Shown here: in pieces, positions 21,873 through 28,347 of the stretch
Layout: each line of letters opens with the position of its first letter
Numbering within the stretch: position 1 is the first letter of the stretch
Assembly (NCBI GenBank): GCA_964638245.1
Contig: CAZWZG010000022.1
Span: 1 to 28,347, forward strand
Reading direction: 5' to 3'
Origin: CAZWZG01 sp964638245
GTDB lineage: Bacteria; Pseudomonadota; Alphaproteobacteria; Rhodobacterales; Rhodobacteraceae
Length of the DNA: 28,347 nt
Notes under the pieces: model-generated
Seen by the model: the letters and a program-made list of their open reading frames with translations, nothing else
Database searches by the model: none
Told to the model about the DNA's origin: nothing
Position numbers and translations under genes: made by a program

Positions 21873-23689
21873 TGACCTGCTCCTTCATCCCACCAAACGT
21901 CCGGCAGAAAGCCGATCCAGTCGCCATAGGCCATAACAGGCTCCTGATAGGCAAGGTCTTTGTCATGAGCGAGGCGTGAGATGTTGGAGTACCAGAATGG
22001 GATAACGTAACGGCCTGAGATGAGTGCACGGTCAAGGGCTCGTGTGGCTGCAAGGAAATCATCGCGTGATGTGGCCGTGACCAATTCATTGATGAAGCTG
22101 TCGATGGCAGGGGATTCCACGCCCATCCAGTTGCGGCTGCCTTCGACGCCTGCCGCCTCTGATCCCCAGTAAAGCGACTGCTCGTTGCCGGGGCTAAGCG
22201 AGACTCCACGCCGATATCGCGTCATGTCAAAGTCAAAGACCTGCGTGCGCTCCTTGTAGGCCGCGCCATCGATCTGCTCGATGTTTGCCTGGATCCCGAG
22301 CCGCTCAAGCGCACTGACGAACAGGTCCGCAATCTGACTGTTCTCGGCAGAACCCGCCTGTAGGAGCAATTCGAACGCGAAAGCTTCGCCGTCCTTTTGC
22401 AGGGTGCCATCCTGCACTTCCCATCCCGCCTCGGCCAGAAGATCAAGCGCACGAGCCAAGTTGGCGCGGTTGCGTTCTGTCCCATCGCCTTGGGGCAGCG
22501 TGTAGCCTTCGATCGCGCCTGGCAAAAGGTCATCAGCAAACGGCTCGAGCAAGGCCAGAACGCCGCCAGAGGCCGCGCCGGGCTGCATGCCCAGTTCCGA
22601 GTTGTGGAAGTAGGAGGCGATGCGGGGCTGTGGATCGCCGTTCACCGTTTCGTTGATGAACTCGAAATTGAAGGCGGTGATCAAAGCCTCTCGCACCCGC
22701 CAATCATCAAACGGTGCCCGCCGGGTATTCATCACGAAGCCGGTGATGCCAGTCGGACGCTGGTGTTCGATGATCGATTTGACAACGTCGCCCGATTGCA
22801 CACGCGGGAAATCGTATTGCGCATTCCATTTCGCGACGTTTGTCTCGCGCATCGTGTTCAACTCACCAGCCTTGAAGGCTTCAAACATCGCCGTGGCGTC
22901 GCCGAAGAACTCCATGCGGACTTCATCGAAGTTCATCGTGCCGCGCCGGAAAGGGACATCCTTGCCCCAATAGTCCGGATTGCGTTTGAGCGAGACGTAG
23001 CGGCCCGCCTGAAAATCGTCGATCACGTACGGCGAAGTCGCAATCGGAATGGTATCCAGCCCGCTTTCAGCAAAGTCGAGCCCGTCCCATTGCGCCTTTT
23101 TCAGAATCGGACGTAGCCCCATGATCAGGGGCAGTTCACGGTCGGCTTCGTTGAACGTAAAGCGCACGCTGCGTGGACCAGTTTGTTCTGCCGTCGCGAC
23201 CTTGGCCCACGAGCTTGCATAGCGCGGGTGACCAACCGTTCCGAGCGTCTCGTAAGACCACAGCACATCCTCAACCGTAACTGGTGATCCGTCCGAAAAC
23301 CGCGCCTCTTCACGCAATGTGAATTCCACGAATGTTCGGTCTTCATCGGTCTCGACCGTCTCGGCCAAAAGTCCATACAGCGAGAAGGGCTCGTCATAGC
23401 TTCGCCCGAGCAGCGATTCGTAGGCAAGGAAGCGCAACTGCCAGGGAACCCGTCCTTTTCGGATATGCGGGTTCAGCGAATCGAAGCTCCCTACTTCTCC
23501 GGAAACAATCCGTCCACCTTTGGGTGCATTGGCGTTGGCATAAGGAAGCGATTGAAAATCCGGGGGAAGTTGCGGCTCCCCATACATGGCGATGCCATGC
23601 TTGGGTTCGGCAAACGCACCAAACCCAACAATAGTTAAGCTCAAGGCCAACACGGCCCGGGTGACGGATCTTCCTGCGGTCCGGATCAT
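21869..23689 (-). CDS. Periplasmic family-5 solute-binding protein, YejA type
   Basis: 606-residue precursor of an ABC importer binding protein (SBP_bac_5), probably for peptides or microcin-C-like compounds. The signal peptide is MIRTAGRSVTRAVLALSLTI and on to GAFA. The mature part shows HGIAMYGEP and LPYANANAPKGGRI typical of YejA, then FDSLNPHI, FTLREEARFSDGSPVTVEDV and WYSNISRLAHDKDL near the end. The Met at 23689 is chosen because the signal peptide begins there and GGAAGG lies upstream; two upstream in-frame Met codons at 23719 and 23758 would add a polar leader. No permease or ATPase gene follows, so the transporter partners must lie elsewhere. The gene is instead coupled to an entericidin-type lipoprotein. 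Confidence 0.9.
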   Translation of the reverse strand: MIRTAGRSVTRAVLALSLTIVGFGAFAEPKHGIAMYGEPQLPPDFQSLPYANANAPKGGRIVSGEVGSFDSLNPHIRKGRVPWQLRFLAYESLLGRSYDEPFSLYGLLAETVETDEDRTFVEFTLREEARFSDGSPVTVEDVLWSYETLGTVGHPRYASSWAKVATAEQTGPRSVRFTFNEADRELPLIMGLRPILKKAQWDGLDFAESGLDTIPIATSPYVIDDFQAGRYVSLKRNPDYWGKDVPFRRGTMNFDEVRMEFFGDATAMFEAFKAGELNTMRETNVAKWNAQYDFPRVQSGDVVKSIIEHQRPTGITGFVMNTRRAPFDDWRVREALITAFNFEFINETVNGDPQPRIASYFHNSELGMQPGAASGGVLALLEPFADDLLPGAIEGYTLPQGDGTERNRANLARALDLLAEAGWEVQDGTLQKDGEAFAFELLLQAGSAENSQIADLFVSALERLGIQANIEQIDGAAYKERTQVFDFDMTRYRRGVSLSPGNEQSLYWGSEAAGVEGSRNWMGVESPAIDSFINELVTATSRDDFLAATRALDRALISGRYVIPFWYSNISRLAHDKDLAYQEPVMAYGDWIGFLPDVWWDEGAGQ

Positions 23690-23767
23690 ATGCCCAATAC
23701 CTTCCTGCTCTGTGTTCATTTTGCCATTGATGCTACGCGCGGTTTTTAACCTTTTCAAACTTTTAGC

Positions 23768-23796
23768 TTGGCCGTGGGCGAAGGCTTGCGTATAAA
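23768..23796 (+). promoter_or_regulatory. Predicted promoter of the small RNA
   Basis: TTGGCC (23768-23773), a 17-nt spacer and TATAAA (23791-23796) form a good sigma-70-type promoter on the + strand, in a gap with no + strand gene. A start near 23801-23803 is expected. Confidence 0.55.
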
Positions 23797-23800
23797 CAGA

Positions 23801-23877
23801 GCACTGCTCGATAGGTTTCTTGCCTGTATGAAACCTGCCTCAATAACTCAACGCCCGCCTTGTGCGGGCGTTTTTTT
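23801..23877 (+). ncRNA. Candidate trans-acting small RNA (about 77 nt)
   Basis: An orphan transcription unit: predicted promoter, no open reading frame of note, then a strong intrinsic terminator. Structure visible: an optional small GAGC/GCTC hairpin at the 5' end, a perfect 7-bp hairpin AGGTTTC/GAAACCT (23813-23819 with 23830-23836, 10-nt loop), and a single-stranded CTGCCTCAATAACTCA-like stretch. The terminator is a 9-bp stem AACGCCCGC/GCGGGCGTT (23850-23858 with 23864-23872, 5-nt loop) with seven T at 23871-23877. The U-tailed terminator is the standard Hfq docking feature, and hfq is in this window. I cannot match it to a named family. It could alternatively be a leader attenuator of bdhA, but bdhA begins 78 nt beyond the terminator. 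Confidence 0.6.
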
Positions 23878-23954
23878 GTGCGCCCCCCAGATGGGCCTTT
23901 CCTTCGCAGCTGCAGCAACTAGTCTTCGCCTGTACCAAGAAGGAGCGTCCGACC

Positions 23955-24731
23955 ATGACCGCACTTGCAGGCAAAACGGCAATCATCACTGGATCAAACT
24001 CCGGCATAGGGTTGGGGATCGCGCGCGAACTGGCAAAAGCCGGGGCGGATGTCGTGCTGAACTCGTTTACGGACCGCAAGGAAGACCACGCGCTGGCGCA
24101 GGAAATTGCTGACGTCACCGGAACAAATGCTCGATACATCAAGGCGGACATGTCCAAAGGCGATGAGTGCCGCGCACTGATAGATGAAGCCGGTGCCTGC
24201 GATATCCTGATCAACAACGCTGGAATCCAGTATGTCGCGCCGATCAACGATTTTCCCGTAGAAAAGTGGGATGCGATCATTGCGATCAACCTTAGTTCTG
24301 CCTTTCACACGACCGCAGCAGCGTTGCCGATGATGCGCGAGGCCGGTTGGGGCAGGGTAATCAACATCGCTTCTGCCCATGGCCTTACGGCATCGCCGTA
24401 CAAATCCGCCTATATCGCAGCAAAGCATGGCATCGTTGGTATGACGAAAACTGTTGCGCTCGAAACCGCAGAAGAGCCGATTACGGCGAATGCCATCTGC
24501 CCAGGCTATGTACTGACGCCACTGGTTGAAGAGCAAATCCCCGATACGATGAAAGAGTATGACATGGACCGCGAAACCGTGATCCGGGACGTCATGCTCA
24601 AGCGGCAGCCTTCCAAGGAATTTGCAACGGTCGAACAGATGGGGGGTACCGCCGTGTTCCTGTGCTCCGACGCTGCGGCTCAAATCACCGGGACAACCAT
24701 CAGCGTCGACGGCGGTTGGACGGCCCTGTGA
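23955..24731 (+). CDS. bdhA: 3-hydroxybutyrate dehydrogenase (SDR family)
   Basis: Oxidises (R)-3-hydroxybutyrate to acetoacetate with NAD, a step of polyhydroxybutyrate use. The 258-residue short-chain dehydrogenase shows the cofactor motif TGSNSGIGLGIA (12-23), NNAG at 87-90, and the catalytic residues Asn112, Ser140, Tyr153 and Lys157 (YIAAKHG). The C-terminal IPDTMKEYDMDRETVIRDVML region is characteristic of the BdhA subfamily. The open frame extends upstream to 23862, but the ATG at 23955 has AAGGAG at 9-nt spacing and matches the family start. The stop overlaps the patatin GTG start (GTGA). Confidence 0.93.
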   Translation: MTALAGKTAIITGSNSGIGLGIARELAKAGADVVLNSFTDRKEDHALAQEIADVTGTNARYIKADMSKGDECRALIDEAGACDILINNAGIQYVAPINDFPVEKWDAIIAINLSSAFHTTAAALPMMREAGWGRVINIASAHGLTASPYKSAYIAAKHGIVGMTKTVALETAEEPITANAICPGYVLTPLVEEQIPDTMKEYDMDRETVIRDVMLKRQPSKEFATVEQMGGTAVFLCSDAAAQITGTTISVDGGWTAL

Positions 24732-25807
24732 GTGCTGCCAAATCGCCTGCCAAACCACGAGCGCCACGCAAACCCGCTAAGAAGCGGATCAATATTGCGC
24801 TCCAAGGCGGGGGTGCTCATGGGGCGTTCACATGGGGTGTCCTTGACCGGCTGTTGAGCGATGAGCACCTTGAGATCTGTGCAATTTCCGGGACGTCTGC
24901 TGGTGCATTGAACGGGGCGGCGTTGAAGGCCGGACTGACAGAAGGTCGGGACGGCGCGAAGGCCAACCTTGAATGGCTCTGGGACACGGTGACTGCGGCG
25001 GGCGACCTGCGTATCTCCGATTGGGTCAACACGCTGTTCCCGTCGCCAAAGATGTTCGGACAAGTGGTCGAGACGTCGTTGCAAATTTCGATGGCTGAGG
25101 CCGCAACGCGGATTTTCAGCCCCTACAGCTATGGCCCGTTCTACCGCAATCCGCTCTACAAGATCGTCGACGGGTTTCGCTACGACCGGGTGTGCGCTGG
25201 CGAAGGTCCGCCGTTGTTTGTGTCCTGTACGAACGTTCGGTCGGGCAAAATCCGCGTCTTCACCGGAAAGGAGATATCGTCGGACGTGATCGTAGCGTCT
25301 GCCTGTCTGCCGACACTGTTTCAGGCGGTCGAGTTCGAGGATCCAAAGACCGGAAAGATCGAAGCATTCTGGGATGGAGGGTACACCGGTAACCCGGCGC
25401 TGTTCCCATTGTTCGATCAAGCGCTGCCCGACGACATCGTCATCGTGAACATCAATCCGCTCGAGCGACCTGATCTACCGCTATCGTCGCAAGACATTCT
25501 GAACCGGATCAATGAGGTGAGTTTCAATTCATCGCTTTTGCGGGAACTACGTGCGATCCGCTTCGTCAAGGATCTCATAGCGAAGGGCAAGGTCGAAGAC
25601 GGCGCGATGAAGGACGTGCTCATCCACATGATCGCTGACGACAGCATCATGCAGGACCTGAATGTTGCGACGAAAATGGTGCCCACGGCCTACCTGGTCG
25701 ACAAACTACGTGATGCTGGTGCCGCCGCAGCCGACCGTTTTCTCACCGCGCACCGGGACAAGATCAACAAGTCCTCTAGCGTCGATCTCAAGGCCATGTA
25801 CGAATAA
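24728..25807 (+). CDS. Patatin-like phospholipase/lipase
   Basis: 359-residue lipid acyl hydrolase. The oxyanion motif GGGAHG lies at 27-32, the nucleophile Ser57 in GTSAG, and the catalytic Asp216 in DGG, so the dyad is complete. Residues 1-20 are an unusual Lys/Ala/Pro-rich basic tail (SAAKSPAKPRAPRKPAKK) before the catalytic domain. GTG at 24728 overlaps the bdhA stop by 4 nt and keeps the frame; the frame itself is open further upstream inside bdhA. The coupling to bdhA suggests a link with polyhydroxybutyrate or membrane-lipid turnover. Polymer depolymerase activity would be a guess. Confidence 0.92.
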   Translation: MSAAKSPAKPRAPRKPAKKRINIALQGGGAHGAFTWGVLDRLLSDEHLEICAISGTSAGALNGAALKAGLTEGRDGAKANLEWLWDTVTAAGDLRISDWVNTLFPSPKMFGQVVETSLQISMAEAATRIFSPYSYGPFYRNPLYKIVDGFRYDRVCAGEGPPLFVSCTNVRSGKIRVFTGKEISSDVIVASACLPTLFQAVEFEDPKTGKIEAFWDGGYTGNPALFPLFDQALPDDIVIVNINPLERPDLPLSSQDILNRINEVSFNSSLLRELRAIRFVKDLIAKGKVEDGAMKDVLIHMIADDSIMQDLNVATKMVPTAYLVDKLRDAGAAAADRFLTAHRDKINKSSSVDLKAMYE

Positions 25808-25831
25808 GGCCGCACCAATCGGCGCGGCCTT
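25806..25831 (+). terminator. Terminator after the bdhA-patatin operon
   Basis: AAGGCCGC (25806-25813) pairs with GCGGCCTT (25824-25831) around a 10-nt loop and begins in the patatin stop codon; only a short T/A-rich stretch follows. Confidence 0.6.
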
Positions 25832-25858
25832 GATAAATCTCACTCAGACAGAACTCGC

Positions 25859-26074
25859 TTAGAGGCTCTCGGAGTCGCTGTCGTTGTTGTTCGCAAGAGC
25901 AAGTGCGACGAGTGCAAGAAGAATAAGTGGTAGGATGAAGCCGCCAGAGGAAGCAGCTGCTTCTTCGACGATAACTTCCGGTTCCATCATAGGTTCTGCC
26001 ATGCCACCAGCTTTGGCCGTTGCTGCTGCAACTACACCTGCCACGGAGGCTGCGATTGTCTTGAAGAGTTTCAT
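25859..26074 (-). CDS. Tiny single-helix membrane protein, tandem copy 2
   Basis: 71 residues: signal-like N terminus (MKLFKTIAASVAGVVAAATAKA), an acidic segment GGMAEPMMEPEVIVEEAAASSGG, one hydrophobic helix FILPLILLALVALALA, and a polar end NNNDSDSESL. The ATG has GAGGG 8 nt upstream. From GGMAEP to NNNDS it is identical to the gene just upstream on the same strand. I recall similar small proteins in many Rhodobacterales genomes, without known function. The helix may be cleaved or retained; a role cannot be read from the sequence. Confidence 0.8.
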   Translation of the reverse strand: MKLFKTIAASVAGVVAAATAKAGGMAEPMMEPEVIVEEAAASSGGFILPLILLALVALALANNNDSDSESL

Positions 26075-26087
26075 TGGGGTTTCCCTC

Positions 26088-26099
26088 GTTTACGTAAAC
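26088..26099. promoter_or_regulatory. 12-bp palindrome between the tandem small genes
   Basis: GTTTACGTAAAC is a perfect palindrome in the 37-nt gap between the two copies, 14 nt upstream of the second copy's ATG. It might be an operator or part of an mRNA hairpin; no known regulator is implied. Confidence 0.3.
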
Positions 26100-26111
26100 T
26101 TTTGAAGTTGC

Positions 26112-26348
26112 TTAGGAAAGCGGAGTACCGCCGCCACCGCCGCTTTCGCTGTCGTTGTTATTGGCAAGCGCCAAAGCAACCAGCGCGAGAAGGATAAGTG
26201 GAAGGATGAACCCGCCAGACGAAGCGGCTGCTTCTTCGACGATCACCTCTGGTTCCATCATGGGCTCAGCCATTCCGCCTGCAAGTGCAGAGGACACGGT
26301 GGCACCGAGGCCAAGACCAAGAGCGACAAACTTCCGACCAAATTTCAT
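26112..26348 (-). CDS. Tiny single-helix membrane protein, tandem copy 1
   Basis: 78 residues with the same layout as the downstream copy: signal-like MKFGRKFVALGLGLGATVSSALA, GGMAEPMMEPEVIVEEAAASSGG, the helix FILPLILLALVALALA, then NNNDSESGGGGGTPLS. The start at 26348 is preferred over 26372 because AGGAG lies 7 nt upstream. A plausible promoter (TTGATC at 26399-26394, 18-nt spacer, TATTTG at 26375-26370) precedes it. The signal regions and tails differ between copies while the central 40 or so residues are identical, showing constraint or gene conversion of the core. Function unknown. Confidence 0.8.
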   Translation of the reverse strand: MKFGRKFVALGLGLGATVSSALAGGMAEPMMEPEVIVEEAAASSGGFILPLILLALVALALANNNDSESGGGGGTPLS

Positions 26349-26624
26349 TTCGCAACTCCTTTGCTGCGGCAAATATCGCTTGTTTGGTTAGAGGATCAAC
26401 CCATTTATCGTTTCCGCTTGGCGGCGCGGGCAGAGCGGCACACCAAAGGCAAAGGGCACTTAGGATATTTATTGCGTGTTGCCATGGGCTTAGGAGGCCC
26501 TTTTCGATCTATTGGTCATGGTATCCACGCCTAACCATAGTCGTTTCAAACAAATATTCCCGCGCATGCGTTGGAAAATAGCAACAGTCATGGTCTGCCG
26601 GACCCGTTCGAAAGCTTCGAAGCC
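26349..26624. other. Gene-poor stretch between small protein and DUF502 gene
   Basis: 276 bp containing the probable promoter of the tandem small genes (26370-26399, - strand) and a short GGGC/GCCC hairpin near 26488 followed by TTTT on the + strand. AT-rich sequence lies around 26540-26575. I find no credible gene or RNA here. Confidence 0.5.
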
Positions 26625-27359
26625 CTATTCTGCGGCCTGCGGCTGTTCTCTGTCTGTGCGGTCCAAATCATCCGGGTAAACAAGGCCTGCCGAAATGACA
26701 AGTTTTGCGGCGTCCTCGACCGACATATCAAGCATCTTCAGCTCGGATCGCTTCACAAAAAGCAAAAAGCCAGAAGTCGGATTTGGCGTTGTCGGAACAA
26801 AAATGGCGACTTTTTCTTCGTCCGAAGGAATGTTGCTGTCGATCTCGCCTTTCGTCGTCGTGGAGACGAAACCAATAGCCCAGAGGCCAGGCCGAGGGTA
26901 TTCTATCAGAGCGGCTTGCTCGAACGATCGGTCGCTTTGGGAAAAAACTGTCTCTGCAATCTGTTTGATACCGCGATAGATCGAGCGCACCACAGGCAAG
27001 CCCAAGACAAGTCCTTCTGCCCAGCTGATCAGTGAGCGCCCAATCAGACCTTTCGCGATCCATCCCACAATGATCGTGAATATGAGAAAGACGATGACAC
27101 CGACGCCACGCACATTGACGGTGATCTGATCCTCGCCTTCCAACCCAAGCCAGCTGTTTAGCAGTGGGGTTGGCTGAAATCGATCCGGGACGAACGGCCA
27201 GACGAAGCTGTCCACCCAGCCCACAACAGTCCAGATGAGCCAAAGCGTCAGGCCAATCGGCGCGATCACGATCAGGCCGGTCAGGAACGAACTGCGCAAT
27301 CCGCCAAAAAGCGTACGTCGTCGCTTTGTTTCGTTCTGTTCGTCAAAAGGTGTTGTCAT
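26625..27359 (-). CDS. DUF502 family membrane protein
   Basis: 244-residue inner-membrane protein of unknown biochemical function. Two hydrophobic segments are clear (about 21-46, FLTGLIVIAPIGLTLWLIWTVV region, and about 84-105, GVIVFLIFTIIVGWIAKGLI region). A conserved soluble part follows with GLPVVRSIYRGIKQIAETVFSQ, VEYPRPG-like IEYPRPGLWAIGF, and VFVPTTPNPTSGFLLFV, all typical of DUF502. The Met at 27359 (MTTPFDEQNETKRRR) is preferred over 27392; GAGGGG lies upstream at a rather long distance. It is 94 nt downstream of psuG and may share its transcript. Confidence 0.9.
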   Translation of the reverse strand: MTTPFDEQNETKRRRTLFGGLRSSFLTGLIVIAPIGLTLWLIWTVVGWVDSFVWPFVPDRFQPTPLLNSWLGLEGEDQITVNVRGVGVIVFLIFTIIVGWIAKGLIGRSLISWAEGLVLGLPVVRSIYRGIKQIAETVFSQSDRSFEQAALIEYPRPGLWAIGFVSTTTKGEIDSNIPSDEEKVAIFVPTTPNPTSGFLLFVKRSELKMLDMSVEDAAKLVISAGLVYPDDLDRTDREQPQAAE

Positions 27360-27453
27360 GTGCCACTCATACCCCTCGACGAGAATAAGCACAGGGCTTG
27401 GTCAAAACAACTGGCATCACACGGGAATCCGGCCCGATGCCCCACAACGCCGA

Positions 27454-28347
27454 CTATTTGCTCAATTCGACCGCGATCTCAGCCGCAAGCCGGGCATTGT
27501 TGCGCACGAGCGCGATGTTGGCCGTCAAGGAACGCCCCTCGGTTGCAGTAAAAATCTCAGCCAGGAGAAAAGGCGTTACGTCCTTGCCGAATACTCCGTT
27601 GGCATCGGCTTTTGCTTGCGCCTGAGCAATGATTGGGGCCAACGTCTGGGCCGGAATTTCGTCCGCCTCCGGGATCGGATTGGCAATCAATTGCCCCCCT
27701 TCAAGACCCAGCTCCGCGCGCATCCGATGCGCTGCCGAGACCTCGACGGCGCTTTCAGCGCGTAGTGGCGCCGGTAGCCCCGAAGAGCGGGACCAAAATG
27801 CCGGAAAGTCAGCCTGTCCGTAGGCGATGACTGGAACGCCAAGGGTTTCTAAGACTTCTAGAGTTTTGGGCACATCCAGGATCGCTTTTGCACCGGCGGC
27901 CACGACAGAAACAGGCGTCTTGGCCAGTTCGCGCAAATCCGCCGAAATATCAAAGCTGGTCTCGGCGCCTTTGTGAACACCGCCGATCCCGCCCGTTGCA
28001 AAAACCTCGATACCCGCTGCATGCGCCGCGATCATCGTAGCAGCAACGGTGGTCGCGCCGGTCTTGCCGGTCGCCATCGCATAGGCCATGTCAGCACGCG
28101 AAAGCTTGGCAACATCGCTTGCCTCGCCCAAGGCGCGAAGCGTATCTGGCGAAAGGCCGACGTGAAGTTGCCCCGAAAGCACTGCAATCGTACCTGGCAC
28201 GGCACCCATGGCACGAATGTCGGCCTCAACCGTCTCGGCTGTCTCAACGTTTTGCGGGTATGGCATCCCGTGGGTGATGATCGTGGATTCCAGGGCCACG
28301 ATCGGGGCGCCGTTGGCGCGTGCGTCACGAACTTCGTCGGAGTAGGT
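27454..28347 (-). CDS. psuG: Pseudouridine-5'-phosphate glycosidase (5' end outside window)
   Basis: Splits pseudouridine 5'-phosphate into uracil and ribose 5-phosphate, the last step of pseudouridine breakdown. The frame stays open to the window edge, and the residues before an internal GTG at 28299 (YSDEVRDARANGAPIV) continue into the conserved ALESTIITHGMPYP, so the gene begins outside. Other family motifs are LSRADMAYAMATGKTGATTVAATM, FATGGIGGVH and LIANPIPE. 297 codons are present, close to the usual total of about 305, so only a few N-terminal residues are missing. A PsuK kinase gene, if linked, would lie beyond the right edge. Confidence 0.95.
   Translation of the reverse strand, partial: TYSDEVRDARANGAPIVALESTIITHGMPYPQNVETAETVEADIRAMGAVPGTIAVLSGQLHVGLSPDTLRALGEASDVAKLSRADMAYAMATGKTGATTVAATMIAAHAAGIEVFATGGIGGVHKGAETSFDISADLRELAKTPVSVVAAGAKAILDVPKTLEVLETLGVPVIAYGQADFPAFWSRSSGLPAPLRAESAVEVSAAHRMRAELGLEGGQLIANPIPEADEIPAQTLAPIIAQAQAKADANGVFGKDVTPFLLAEIFTATEGRSLTANIALVRNNARLAAEIAVELSK

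Noticed and set aside
26484..26535. 16-codon + strand frame (MGLGGPFRSIGHGIHA)
   Set aside because: No ribosome binding site, no family resemblance, and length within chance expectation.
27413..27441. GGCATC/GATGCC inverted repeat between psuG and the DUF502 gene
   Set aside because: Interrupted stem with an asymmetric inner loop and no T-run; too weak to call a terminator.

Overview
The window is a chromosomal segment of an alphaproteobacterium, almost certainly a phototrophic member of the Rhodobacterales (Roseobacter group). The evidence is the order ntrX-trkA-trkH-hfq-hflX, a cysteine-free (Mg-type) HemB, and a light-harvesting 2 (puc) operon whose beta and alpha chains align without gaps to Rhodobacter PucB and PucA. 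There are no tRNA or rRNA genes, transposases or CRISPR arrays. Both ends cut genes: ntrX on the left, psuG on the right.

Layout. (1) 1-5872, + strand: ntrX (5' end missing), trkA, trkH, hfq and hflX, a regulatory, potassium-uptake and RNA-metabolism block. (2) 5889-9010, - strand: the puc operon in the order pucB, pucA, an intercistronic hairpin, pucC, and a 365-residue protein built mostly of a 15-residue repeat. Upstream of pucB lie two tandem TGTC-N10-GACA palindromes that fit the PpsR/CrtJ photosystem repressor. (3) 9332-15169: a membrane-anchored penicillin-acylase-family Ntn hydrolase, a 3-hydroxyisobutyrate-dehydrogenase-like enzyme, a SYLF-domain lipoprotein, hemB, and a four-helix membrane protein. 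(4) 15182-21457: mfd, convergent with an FrnE-like thiol oxidoreductase that is coupled to an acyl-CoA synthetase; a divergent XRE-cupin regulator adjoins them. (5) 21480-23689, - strand: a YejA-type solute-binding protein coupled to a 38-residue entericidin-type lipoprotein, then a CsbD-like stress protein. (6) 23768-25831, + strand: a predicted ~77-nt small RNA with promoter and terminator, then bdhA coupled to a patatin-like lipase. (7) 25859-28347, - strand: two tandem near-identical tiny membrane proteins, a DUF502 protein and psuG.

The most notable system is the puc operon. Its alpha chain carries Phe-Leu where the B850-tuning aromatic pair usually sits, which predicts a blue-shifted antenna, and it has a 66-residue C-terminal extension. 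The operon ends with an ATGA-coupled repeat protein that combines a stress-protein-like N-terminal domain with about nine 15-residue Phe/Pro/Gly/His repeats. I recognise no described family for it. HemB supplies porphobilinogen for the bacteriochlorophyll that PucB/PucA bind, and a PpsR-like motif also lies just upstream of hemB. Several genes lack ATG starts (hflX and the four-helix protein TTG; pucC, the entericidin and the patatin GTG).
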